Made by a program: the position numbers and the translations under genes. Positions 1 to 5,803 of a stretch of DNA of 20,987 bases are shown here, one piece after another. The stretch's first letter is position 1; each line of letters begins with the position of its first letter. This DNA is from a virus: the IMG/VR virus record IMGVR_UViG_3300025840_000324, positions 1-20,987 of that record; one strand, 5' to 3'. A model generated the notes under the pieces. The model made no database searches, had not been told where the DNA came from, and saw only the letters and a program-made list of their open reading frames with translations.

Positions 1-6
1 TTGTAG

Positions 7-165
7 ACACAGGGATGGGTACATATCTTTGTACCCAATCCAAATTCTATTATTTCTGGTCGTGATACTTCTGGTCATGGTGGTGGTCACGCAACGAGTG
101 ATGGGTGGAAAGATGTTCTTAGACGAATCCGAGACAATAATCCACGAAGTACTATTGACGTTTAA
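7..165 (+). CDS. C-terminal part of a small protein, start not found (frame ambiguous)
   Basis: This frame opens after a TAG at 4-6 and runs to TAA at 163-165. Its last 30 or so residues look like a natural protein end, with DGWKDVLRR followed by NNPRSTIDV and ordinary codon use. It contains no ATG, GTG or TTG. An ATG at 15 in another frame gives a 16-residue peptide ending at 62-64, so the real gene could be a frameshifted or mis-sequenced version that begins there. A competing frame (TTG at 29, stop TGA at 209-211) gives a hydrophobic 60-residue peptide, but it would run through the promoter-like box at 169-176 and the Shine-Dalgarno of the next gene, so I favour the frame ending at 165. 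I do not recognise a family, and I infer only that something is encoded here. Confidence 0.3.
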   Translation, partial: TQGWVHIFVPNPNSIISGRDTSGHGGGHATSDGWKDVLRRIRDNNPRSTIDV

Positions 166-168
166 TAT

Positions 169-176
169 CATAAATA
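169..176 (+). promoter_or_regulatory. T4-like late promoter box before phoH
   Basis: The octamer CATAAATA matches the T4 late consensus TATAAATA at seven of eight positions. It lies just after the stop of the preceding reading frame. The expected transcript start is near base 182, leaving a leader of about 26 bases that contains AAAGGAG at 194-200 before the TTG start of phoH. Confidence 0.55.
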
Positions 177-207
177 GTCAGGTAACCATTAACAAAGGAG
201 TCTTGGC

Positions 208-924
208 TTGAGTAGGCACAAAAAAATGTACATCAATCACAATAATCTTTTAACAATAGAACCTGTAGGTCCTTCACAGAATACAGCGTTTGAGGAATAC
301 AATAAAGGACAAAATCTTTTTCTATCAGGTGCTGCGGGTACAGGTAAAACGTTCATACTTCTACATTTAGCACTAAAAGAAGTTTTGTCTAAAGATACAC
401 CTTATGAGAAGGTTGTACTGATTAGAAGTTTATTACCTTCCAGAGACATTGGATTTCTTCCCGGAACCTTGGATGAGAAAGCCAATCTGTATCAAGATCC
501 TTATCGAATTCTTGTTCGATATCTATTTCAGATGCCAAACGAACAAGAATTTTCTATGCTCTACGATAAACTTATCGGTCAAGGTAGTTTAGAATTTTAT
601 TCTACCTCTTTTCTTAGAGGTCAGACTTTTGATCGGTCTATTATTATTGTCGATGAAGCGCAAAATATGCTTTTTCACGAATTAGACACAATCATTACAC
701 GAACAGGACAGGATTCTAAAGTCATGTTTTGCGGCGATGATGCTCAGACGGACCTTAAAAAGAACAATGGTGACAGAGATGGATATCGCCAGTTTGCCAA
801 TATTCTTGAGGACATGAAAGAGTTCAGTGTAGTTGAGTTTGGTATTGGAGATATTATTCGTTCTGGTTTGGTTCGTTCTTATCTTATTGCAAAAACTAAT
901 ATGGGCGTTCGGGAAATGGGTTGA
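208..924 (+). CDS. phoH: PhoH-family ATPase
   Basis: This is a PhoH-like P-loop ATPase of 238 residues. The Walker A motif GAAGTGKT is at residues 41-48. The Walker B/DEAQ segment IIIVDEAQN is at about 145-153, followed by the sensor-like CGDDAQTDL, in the order usual for the family. PhoH proteins bind and hydrolyse ATP and have been linked to RNA metabolism and phosphate stress; phoH is one of the commonest auxiliary genes in marine phages, but its role in phage infection is unsettled. The TTG at 208 is chosen as start because AAAGGAG lies seven bases upstream; an ATG at 226 is the alternative. A T4-late-like box at 169-176 suggests late expression. A separate host-like promoter begins within the stop-codon region at 921. 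Confidence 0.95.
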   Translation: MSRHKKMYINHNNLLTIEPVGPSQNTAFEEYNKGQNLFLSGAAGTGKTFILLHLALKEVLSKDTPYEKVVLIRSLLPSRDIGFLPGTLDEKANLYQDPYRILVRYLFQMPNEQEFSMLYDKLIGQGSLEFYSTSFLRGQTFDRSIIIVDEAQNMLFHELDTIITRTGQDSKVMFCGDDAQTDLKKNNGDRDGYRQFANILEDMKEFSVVEFGIGDIIRSGLVRSYLIAKTNMGVREMG

Positions 925-949
925 CTTATTCTGTAACTTCGGTTATAAT
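921..949 (+). promoter_or_regulatory. Host-like sigma70 promoter for the exonuclease gene
   Basis: The sequence shows TTGACT at 921-926, exactly 17 bases, then a perfect TATAAT at 944-949. The expected start is near base 956, only two bases before the ATG at 958, and no Shine-Dalgarno lies between. It is placed directly across the phoH stop codon, so the exonuclease can be expressed independently of phoH. Confidence 0.75.
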
Positions 950-957
950 TATAAGTT

Positions 958-1668
958 ATGAAAACACAAAACGCAGTGCCTTACGAGTGGCCAGAACTCA
1001 AAAGTGAAACTATTAACGGTTGTAGGTTCTATACTACACCAAATGGTGAGAAATATCCTTCGATTACTACGGTTATCGGACAACAGCCAGGTAAGACACA
1101 TTCCCTTCAGGAATGGAAAGATCGAGTTGGTGAAGCACAAGCTAACTTAATCAGTCGTCGTGCTGCATCAAGAGGCACTGCCTTTCATCATATTTGTGAA
1201 GATTATCTAGATGGTATTGAAAATTTTGATACTAAACTAGAAGAACATCATAAGAAGAAAAATTTTCTTGCTTATTGTATGTTTAAAGAAATGCAACCCT
1301 ATCTAGATAGTAAAGTCAATAAAGTTCTCTTACAAGAACAACCAATGTATTCTGAGAGATTTGGTGTTGCAGGCCGCTGTGATTTAATTGGTGTATATGA
1401 TTCAGAACTGGCTGTTGTTGATTTTAAAACAACAACAAGGATGAAAAAAGAAGAATGGATTGAGGATTATTTTGTTCAATGTTCTGCTTATGCTTCTATG
1501 TATGAAGAACATATGAAAGTTGGTATTGATAAAGTCGTTGTAATGATGGTTGCAGAAGACGGTGAAGTTAATATTTTTGAAAAGAAAACAGCTGATTATT
1601 TGGACAAACTACAAACAATAATGAACGAATGGTACGATAATTTTGTCTACAAGGTAGGAATTGCATAG
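958..1668 (+). CDS. PD-(D/E)XK exonuclease, RecB/Cas4-like
   Basis: This is a 236-residue nuclease of the PD-(D/E)XK superfamily, the type annotated as exonuclease in many marine T4-like phages. The visible catalytic core is GRCDLIG (D142), then VVDFKTTT (D155, K157), with a helix carrying Q174 (VQCSAYASMY), which corresponds to the QxxxY motif of RecB/Cas4-type nucleases. H77-H78 near the N-terminus (FHHICEDYL) may be the accessory metal-binding histidine seen in this group. The likely role is DNA end processing during replication and recombination, or host DNA degradation; the substrate is not deducible. The ATG at 958 is preceded by a strong TATAAT but no ribosome-binding site. The stop codon directly abuts the ATG of the next gene. 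Confidence 0.85.
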   Translation: MKTQNAVPYEWPELKSETINGCRFYTTPNGEKYPSITTVIGQQPGKTHSLQEWKDRVGEAQANLISRRAASRGTAFHHICEDYLDGIENFDTKLEEHHKKKNFLAYCMFKEMQPYLDSKVNKVLLQEQPMYSERFGVAGRCDLIGVYDSELAVVDFKTTTRMKKEEWIEDYFVQCSAYASMYEEHMKVGIDKVVVMMVAEDGEVNIFEKKTADYLDKLQTIMNEWYDNFVYKVGIA

Positions 1669-2277
1669 ATGAATGATGATGATGCTTGGTTAAAATATAA
1701 ACATCATCACAAATGGTTTAATAAATTATGGTTATCTGAAAAACTGGGATATGTTTGCGGACCATCTGGTGTTAAAGTTCCTAAAGAAGGTTGGTATATT
1801 CACAGACCAATTTATAATTTGTCTGGAATGGGAATAGGAACAAAAAGAAAATGGTTAATGCCTCATGATGTTGATGTCCGTCCTGGTTATTTTTGGTGTG
1901 AAAAATTTGAAGGAGAACATTTATCTATAGACTTAGAGTGGTCTTATGCAGGACCTCCTTTTTGGAATGTTGTAAGCTGTTATGAGGGAATAAAAAGAGA
2001 CTGCCAAAGATTCGATATGTGGATTAAACGAGAGATTGAATTTCAATTACCTCATTTCTTTTGCGAACTTTCTGATGTTGGAATAATTAATGTTGAAACA
2101 ATTGGTGGAAATATTATAGAAGTTCATTTAAGAACCAGTCCAGATCCAAAATACGATGAAATAATTCCTGTATTTCTTGGAGAAGAAAAAAATATTTCTG
2201 GATATAAATGGATAGAATCTTATGAAGATGCAGATAAACTTTTAGATCCTCCTCGGCTTGGATTTTTAGTTAGATAA
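1669..2277 (+). CDS. Unrecognised 202-residue phage protein
   Basis: The ORF of 202 residues begins directly after the exonuclease stop codon, with AGGA at 1656-1659 as a possible ribosome-binding site, so the two genes are probably translated together. The protein is rich in Trp, Tyr and His at the N-terminus (KYKHHHKWFNKLWL) and has a conserved-looking block with GPSGV, HRPIYNLSGMG and PGYFWCEKFEGEHLS. The GMG and GYFWCE segments recall parts of ATP-grasp-like proteins, but I see no complete nucleotide-binding motif and do not assign an enzyme function. It has no signal peptide and no membrane segment. Its stop codon lies inside the late promoter box used by the downstream gene. Confidence 0.75.
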   Translation: MNDDDAWLKYKHHHKWFNKLWLSEKLGYVCGPSGVKVPKEGWYIHRPIYNLSGMGIGTKRKWLMPHDVDVRPGYFWCEKFEGEHLSIDLEWSYAGPPFWNVVSCYEGIKRDCQRFDMWIKREIEFQLPHFFCELSDVGIINVETIGGNIIEVHLRTSPDPKYDEIIPVFLGEEKNISGYKWIESYEDADKLLDPPRLGFLVR

Positions 2278-2280
2278 ATA
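2273..2280 (+). promoter_or_regulatory. T4-like late promoter box before the beta-rich secreted protein
   Basis: GATAAATA matches seven of eight positions of TATAAATA and overlaps the TAA stop of the preceding gene (2275-2277). The predicted transcript start is near 2286. The leader to the ATG at 2334 holds three ACAAC copies around one GTTGT and an AGGAG ribosome-binding site at 2324-2328. Confidence 0.6.
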
Positions 2281-2333
2281 ACTATGACAACTTTACAACA
2301 GATGTTGTCTTTTTACAACAAATAGGAGATGTT

Positions 2334-2966
2334 ATGAAAAAAGCATTACTAGCACTTTTATGTGCTTTTCCACTTGCCTCACAAGCATTTTTGACTGCAA
2401 GTACTGAAACAGACATTAACTATTATCATGATTTTTCTTTGAGTGTTGACCAGTTCAAATTGAGTCATAATCAATATGGTGACTGGGGTTTAAATGAAAC
2501 TCGTATCGGTTGGGGCGGCCTTTCAGCAATCACAAGCGATACTTTAGATTTTGGTATTTCTTATGAAACCACCTTTTCCGCTGGTCTAGATGGCAATGAG
2601 TTTGAAATTAAATCTGGTATGCATATGCACAACGACGTTATCTTTTCGTTAGATACTTCATTTTTCGTTGGTGGATTGAAAGTTCTACCTTCAGCAGACT
2701 GGAATCTTTCTAGTTCTGCAATGGATGCAGAAGTTGGATTTGAATATAAATTGTCAAGTGTTGACGCAGTAACAACTCTTTTCTATGATGTAAGTTCTAT
2801 TGCTTATAATGGATCAGAGTTTTCTTTAGGATATAACTTTCATATAAATGACGCTATTTCCGTCAAACCTAATATGGTAATTCCTTTCGATAGTGAATGG
2901 GATCAGGGTGATATCCGAGCTGGACTTTCTATTAATGTAGCATTTGCAACAAATCCAGGACAATAA
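2334..2966 (+). CDS. Secreted beta-rich protein, outer-membrane-barrel-like
   Basis: The 210-residue protein starts with a clear Sec signal peptide, MKKALLALLCAFPLASQA, with likely cleavage after residue 18. The mature part has no hydrophobic helix. It is made of alternating short strands with aromatic girdle-like residues (FGISYETTF, LSLGYNF-type segments) and ends with a strand (AGLSINVAFA). This pattern is what small outer-membrane beta-barrels or porin-like proteins show, so I infer export to the periplasm and perhaps insertion in the host outer membrane. A role in superinfection exclusion or envelope change is speculation. Translation starts at ATG 2334 with AGGAG five bases upstream, and a late promoter box lies at 2273-2280. 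The stop codon overlaps the box that precedes the tmRNA. Confidence 0.75.
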   Translation: MKKALLALLCAFPLASQAFLTASTETDINYYHDFSLSVDQFKLSHNQYGDWGLNETRIGWGGLSAITSDTLDFGISYETTFSAGLDGNEFEIKSGMHMHNDVIFSLDTSFFVGGLKVLPSADWNLSSSAMDAEVGFEYKLSSVDAVTTLFYDVSSIAYNGSEFSLGYNFHINDAISVKPNMVIPFDSEWDQGDIRAGLSINVAFATNPGQ

Positions 2967-2969
2967 ATA
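2962..2969 (+). promoter_or_regulatory. T4-like late promoter box before the tmRNA gene
   Basis: AATAAATA matches seven of eight positions of the late consensus. With the usual spacing the transcript would start near 2975, just before the acceptor piece of the permuted tmRNA, so the box could drive the tmRNA precursor. It overlaps the TAA of the upstream gene (2964-2966). Confidence 0.5.
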
Positions 2970-2973
2970 AATC

Positions 2974-3168
2974 GTGGATAAAACTGTAGACGGTAAAGGA
3001 GTAGACGTTGCGGACGGCGGGGCAGTACCGCCCACCTCCACCAAATCATTTTTAGGCTATGATGTTCATGGTAATCGCCAGTTTCCACATGACTGGTATT
3101 ATACTGAACAAGAATGGAATAGAGGAGTAGGTTGGGGCAAAGTACCACCAGAACGAATTAAAAAGTAA
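2974..3168 (+). CDS. Possible 64-residue ORF overlapping the tmRNA acceptor piece
   Basis: A GTG at 2974 opens a frame that runs through the whole acceptor piece and the intervening segment and stops at 3166-3168, one base before the coding piece begins. The part encoded by the intervening segment reads like protein: GYDVHGNRQ, PHDWYYTEQEW, then GWGKVPPER. There is no other start codon in this frame and no Shine-Dalgarno, but a late promoter box ends four bases before the GTG, so a leaderless message is conceivable. It may simply be an open frame in a non-coding RNA precursor. I do not recognise the product. Confidence 0.3.
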   Translation: MDKTVDGKGVDVADGGAVPPTSTKSFLGYDVHGNRQFPHDWYYTEQEWNRGVGWGKVPPERIKK

Positions 3169-3420
3169 TGGGGGTGACCTAGTTTCGACGGAGCGAATGA
3201 AAGTTTACAAGAGGTTTTTGATACATAACTATAAACGCCAATGATGACGTTTACTTTCAAGAATATGCCTTAGCGGCTTAATTTTTGACGGGGCATGGGC
3301 ACCGCCTTGATATCCAAAGGGCCCATCTTAAAATATATGAACAGTAATCAAAGTGGTCTATGCCGAGAACGCCACACATGACGAACCGCTGAACCATAGA
3401 TAAGCGTGTTCCCTTTACGT
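2975..3420 (+). ncRNA. ssrA: Circularly permuted two-piece tmRNA (alphaproteobacterial type)
   Basis: tmRNA rescues stalled ribosomes and adds a degradation tag. The gene is permuted: the acceptor piece comes first and ends in CACCTCC-A-CCA at 3033-3043; the coding piece starts with GGGGGTG at 3170-3176. The two strands form a complete 7-bp acceptor stem with one G-U pair, followed in the coding piece by the TTCGACGG block typical of tmRNA (3184-3191). The T arm is GGCGG/CCGCC at 3016-3020 and 3028-3032 with loop GGCAGTA. A seven-base match, GTAAAGG at 2993-2999 with CCTTTAC at 3412-3418, can join the two pieces near their outer ends. The tag reading frame is at 3237-3281. Bases 3044-3169 are the intervening segment that would be removed. 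The exact ends are inferred. SmpB-binding determinants were not checked. Confidence 0.9.
3237..3281 (+). other. tmRNA tag-peptide reading frame
   Basis: The frame GCC to GCT (3237-3278) followed by TAA (3279-3281) encodes ANDDVYFQEYALAA. It begins with the usual Ala resume codon followed by AND and ends in ALAA, the C-terminal degron read by ClpXP/ClpAP in bacteria. The middle (VYFQE) differs from the textbook E. coli tag. Confidence 0.88.
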
Positions 3421-3424
3421 TATT

Positions 3425-3643
3425 ATGAACCAAAAAATTACACCAAAAAAGTTTTCTATTATTATAGAGGAGTTAGTAAGAACTAAAAGACTAACTTATC
3501 TTGAAGCTGTAATGTATTATTGTGAACAAAATGGTTTAGAGGCACATACCATTACACGATGGATTGACAAATCTATGCGTGATAAGATACAATATGATGC
3601 AGAACAATTAAATTATCTACCGAAAACGAGTTCATTATTTTGA
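3425..3643 (+). CDS. 33: Late-transcription coactivator, gp33-like
   Basis: This 72-residue helical protein has the pattern of T4-family gp33 from marine phages: a helix IIIEELVRTKRLTYLEAVMYYCEQNGLEA, then the ITRWIDKSMRDKIQYDAEQLNYL segment and a hydrophobic C-terminal tail ending SSLF (segment names abbreviated here). gp33 bridges the host RNA polymerase beta flap and the sliding clamp gp45 and works with sigma factor gp55 at late promoters. Its place directly before gp59 matches the T4 order 59-33 region and supports the assignment. The ATG lies about five bases after the probable end of the tmRNA and has no Shine-Dalgarno. It is shorter than T4 gp33 (112 residues). Confidence 0.7.
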   Translation: MNQKITPKKFSIIIEELVRTKRLTYLEAVMYYCEQNGLEAHTITRWIDKSMRDKIQYDAEQLNYLPKTSSLF

Positions 3644-3648
3644 GTTTA

Positions 3649-4236
3649 ATGACACCCCTAGAGACATATCAATCATACTTGGCTTTAAAACTTCATTTTG
3701 GTGGTAAGTATGATTATTTTAAGTATGGCGGAAAAACGTCAGCTTCAGTAGAATCTTTTGACAAACGAAAAGATAAATTTAAGTTTGTTAAATTATCAAA
3801 TAAATTATCTGACCCACAAATTATAGATTATTATCTTGCCAACTTTATTCGTGGTAAAGAATGGATCGGAGATTTTGACCAAAAGAATTGGATGGAACAT
3901 AAAAAAGTTAATCAAAGTTTAGAATATTTTTATAAAAATGATATTGAAAAACTATTGACTTTGACTAATAATTTTGATATACTTTTTAGAGTTAAGGATG
4001 GTAATCATCCTAAACTATTGAAAGCGTATCTTGGTAAAAAGATCAATCTGGAAACACTTGTGATCCTAGAAAAGATTTTAAAATACAGAGAAAGGTTTGA
4101 CGCAAAGATTAGTGAAACTTTTATCTGGCCCAAGATTAGTCTTTTAATAAAGAAGTACGAGCCGTTTTTGAAAATAGATGAGAAATCATTTAAATCAAAA
4201 ACATTGGATTCAATTAAAAACTTTGAGGAGTCGTGA
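3649..4236 (+). CDS. 59: Helicase loader, gp59-like
   Basis: The protein resembles T4 gp59, which loads the gp41 helicase onto gp32-coated single strands at forks and D-loops. Recognisable features are the N-terminal TPLETYQSYLALKLHF helix, the GGKYDYFKYGGK strand, the KRKDKFKFVKLSNK segment and EWIGDF about 80 residues in, all parallel to the T4 protein (GKYDVIKYNW, KRRDKYFFQKLSEK, AWIGDI). I choose the ATG at 3649, which starts MTPLETYQ as marine gp59 proteins do; a TTG at 3640 overlapping the gp33 stop would add three residues. Length (195 residues) is close to T4 gp59 (217). A promoter-like pair lies inside at 3955-3983. Confidence 0.85.
   Translation: MTPLETYQSYLALKLHFGGKYDYFKYGGKTSASVESFDKRKDKFKFVKLSNKLSDPQIIDYYLANFIRGKEWIGDFDQKNWMEHKKVNQSLEYFYKNDIEKLLTLTNNFDILFRVKDGNHPKLLKAYLGKKINLETLVILEKILKYRERFDAKISETFIWPKISLLIKKYEPFLKIDEKSFKSKTLDSIKNFEES
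3955..3983 (+). promoter_or_regulatory. Possible internal sigma70-like promoter in gp59
   Basis: TTGACT at 3955-3960, a 17-base spacer and TATACT at 3978-3983 match the host-like promoters seen elsewhere in this window. A start near 3990 would give a transcript covering the rest of gp59 and then the coiled-coil gene, the deaminase and tRNA-Asn. It lies within an AT-rich coding sequence, so a chance match is possible. Confidence 0.35.
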
Positions 4237-4505
4237 TGACAGAATCAAATAAAGAGTCATATGTTGACGAGGCGAAACGTAGGATCGCTCATCTTTCCTA
4301 CAAACTCGAACAGGCCGAGAGTCGTGTTCGTAAGCTTGAGCATGACAATGCCGAGCTTCAACGGTGGGCAAATGATGTTTGCCTTAAAAAACTTCAGGAA
4401 CTCAGCGATGAGTTGGCCTCACGATATAACCAAAAGAAGTATCGTGGTAAAAATTGGAGAGGCGATCTAAGCCGTGCAAGAGAAGAAGGATCAGAAGTTC
4501 ATTGA
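4236..4505 (+). CDS. Small coiled-coil protein of unknown function
   Basis: About 89 residues. The middle is a heptad-rich coiled coil (RIAHLSYKLEQAESRVRKLE followed by HDNAELQRWANDV), and the C-terminus is basic (NQKKYRGKNWRG). GAGGAG at 4225-4230 precedes an ATG at 4236 that overlaps the gp59 stop codon (TGATG), so translation is probably coupled; a GTG at 4233 is an alternative. The end overlaps the start of the deaminase gene by 32 bases. No family is recognised. Confidence 0.65.
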   Translation: MTESNKESYVDEAKRRIAHLSYKLEQAESRVRKLEHDNAELQRWANDVCLKKLQELSDELASRYNQKKYRGKNWRGDLSRAREEGSEVH

Positions 4506-4890
4506 TCTAGTTTCTAAAGTTGCTCAAGATGTTATGCCTGTCAGTAATGCCAGAATAGCATCTGCGGTAGTAATTGGCAATAGTGTAGTTGGATTGGGTC
4601 GAAACTCTTATAAGACCCATCCACTACAGGCCAAATATGGCACGACAGAACATAATATTCATATTCATGCTGAGATTGATGCAATTAAAAACAGCCTCAA
4701 AAGAGTTTCAGTAGATGAATTATCTAAAGCCACACTATATATTAGTAGAATGAAAAAGAGGGATAGAAAACGTGGATTTATATCAGGACTTTCTGCACCA
4801 TGTGCTGGGTGCATGGGTGCTATTACAGACTTTGGCATTAAGCGTGTGGTTTATTCTTTGGATGATAGAGGATTTCAAACGATAGAATAA
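4474..4890 (+). CDS. Cytidine/deoxycytidylate deaminase-fold protein
   Basis: The 138-residue protein has the zinc-deaminase signature: HAE at residues 65-67 (zinc ligand His and catalytic Glu) and PCAGC at 109-113 (Cys110 and Cys113 as zinc ligands). In marine T4-like phages such proteins are usually called dCMP deaminase or cytidine deaminase-like and feed dUMP to thymidylate synthesis, which would fit the ThyX gene at 6646. The spacing between the motifs is about 42 residues, and the substrate cannot be told from sequence alone. The start is a GTG at 4474 with GGAGAGG upstream, overlapping the coiled-coil gene. The TAA is the base immediately before tRNA-Asn. Confidence 0.8.
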   Translation: MQEKKDQKFIDLVSKVAQDVMPVSNARIASAVVIGNSVVGLGRNSYKTHPLQAKYGTTEHNIHIHAEIDAIKNSLKRVSVDELSKATLYISRMKKRDRKRGFISGLSAPCAGCMGAITDFGIKRVVYSLDDRGFQTIE

Positions 4891-4965
4891 TCCTCAGTAG
4901 CTCAGTGGTAGAGCAGACGGCTGTTAACCGTCCGGTCGGTGGTTCGAATCCATCCTGAGGAGCCA
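4891..4965 (+). tRNA. trnN: tRNA-Asn (anticodon GTT)
   Basis: A complete 75-base cloverleaf with encoded CCA: acceptor stem TCCTCAG/CTGAGGA, D arm GCTC-loop-GAGC, anticodon stem GACGG/CCGTC with loop CTGTTAA (anticodon GTT), variable CGGTC, T arm GGTGG-TTCGAAT-CCATC, discriminator G and CCA at 4963-4965. It starts on the base after the deaminase stop codon, so it must be cut out of a shared transcript unless it has its own promoter; none is evident. Confidence 0.97.
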
Positions 4966-4984
4966 AAAACAAATTTTTTGAAAA

Positions 4985-5803
4985 GTGAATAAAACTTATT
5001 ATTTTATGTCTGGTTTGCCTAGAAGCGGTAGTTCTCTATTATCGGCTTTATTTAATCAGAATCCAAGATTTTATTGTGGCCCAAGTTCGCCTATATGTTC
5101 TGTGATTCTAGGTATAGAAGATCATTTAAAAACTGATGAGTTATATACTGCCTGGCCAAAAGAAAATTTTAAAGACGGAATTATATCTTCAGTACTTCCA
5201 AGTTACTATAGTGATATTGATAAACCAATTGTTATAGATAAAAATAGAAGTTGGACCCGCAGAATAGGATATCTTTCTAAATACTTTAATATCGAAAATC
5301 CTAAAATAATTTGTACTGTCCGAAACCTCACGGAGATTTTGACATCATTCATTGACATGATTCACAGAAGTAATAGTGTAAGTTTTGTTGATAAATCATT
5401 AAGTAAATTGAAAGTTCCTATTAATGATTTTGCAAGGTGTCAGTGGATTGCTTCTGATGGACCTTTAGGAAGATCCTATACTAGTTTAAAAATTGCATTT
5501 CAAGAGGGATATAGAGATAATTTATATTTTGTGGAGTATAGTGATTTAGTATCTAATCCAAAGAAAACAATGCAAGAAATATATAACTTTATAGAAGAAG
5601 AATATTACGAGCACAACTTTGACCATATAGAGAAGATTGTTCATGAAGACGATGGCTCGGTTTACGGCCTTCCGGATATGCATGATGTTAGGCCAAGTGT
5701 AAAGTCTATATCTAAAAATCCCAACGATGTACTTCCTGAGAAAGTAATTCAAGATGTTTCCAATTTAGAATTCTGGAGAAGTAGCGAATTAAATTTATCA
5801 TGA
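4985..5803 (+). CDS. Sulfotransferase-family protein
   Basis: The N-terminus YYFMSGLPRSGSSLLSALF carries the 5'-phosphosulfate-binding loop PRSGSS (residues 12-17) of PAPS-dependent sulfotransferases. The second conserved element, RNLTEILTSF, supplies Arg113 and Ser121, which fit the 3'-phosphate-binding pair. Such enzymes move a sulfuryl group from PAPS to a hydroxyl or amine; the acceptor here is unknown. Length (272 residues) is normal for small bacterial sulfotransferases. The GTG start at 4985 follows tRNA-Asn by 19 bases and has a weak ribosome-binding site. The stop codon overlaps the ATG of the lipoprotein gene (ATGA). The gene could modify host or virion surface components, but that is inference. 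Confidence 0.8.
   Translation: MNKTYYFMSGLPRSGSSLLSALFNQNPRFYCGPSSPICSVILGIEDHLKTDELYTAWPKENFKDGIISSVLPSYYSDIDKPIVIDKNRSWTRRIGYLSKYFNIENPKIICTVRNLTEILTSFIDMIHRSNSVSFVDKSLSKLKVPINDFARCQWIASDGPLGRSYTSLKIAFQEGYRDNLYFVEYSDLVSNPKKTMQEIYNFIEEEYYEHNFDHIEKIVHEDDGSVYGLPDMHDVRPSVKSISKNPNDVLPEKVIQDVSNLEFWRSSELNLS

Noticed and set aside
3645-3656. CACCCCT as a possible 3' acceptor strand for a one-piece tmRNA
   Set aside because: It is not preceded by a T arm nor followed by CCA, lies inside gp59, and the permuted acceptor at 3016-3043 gives a full match.
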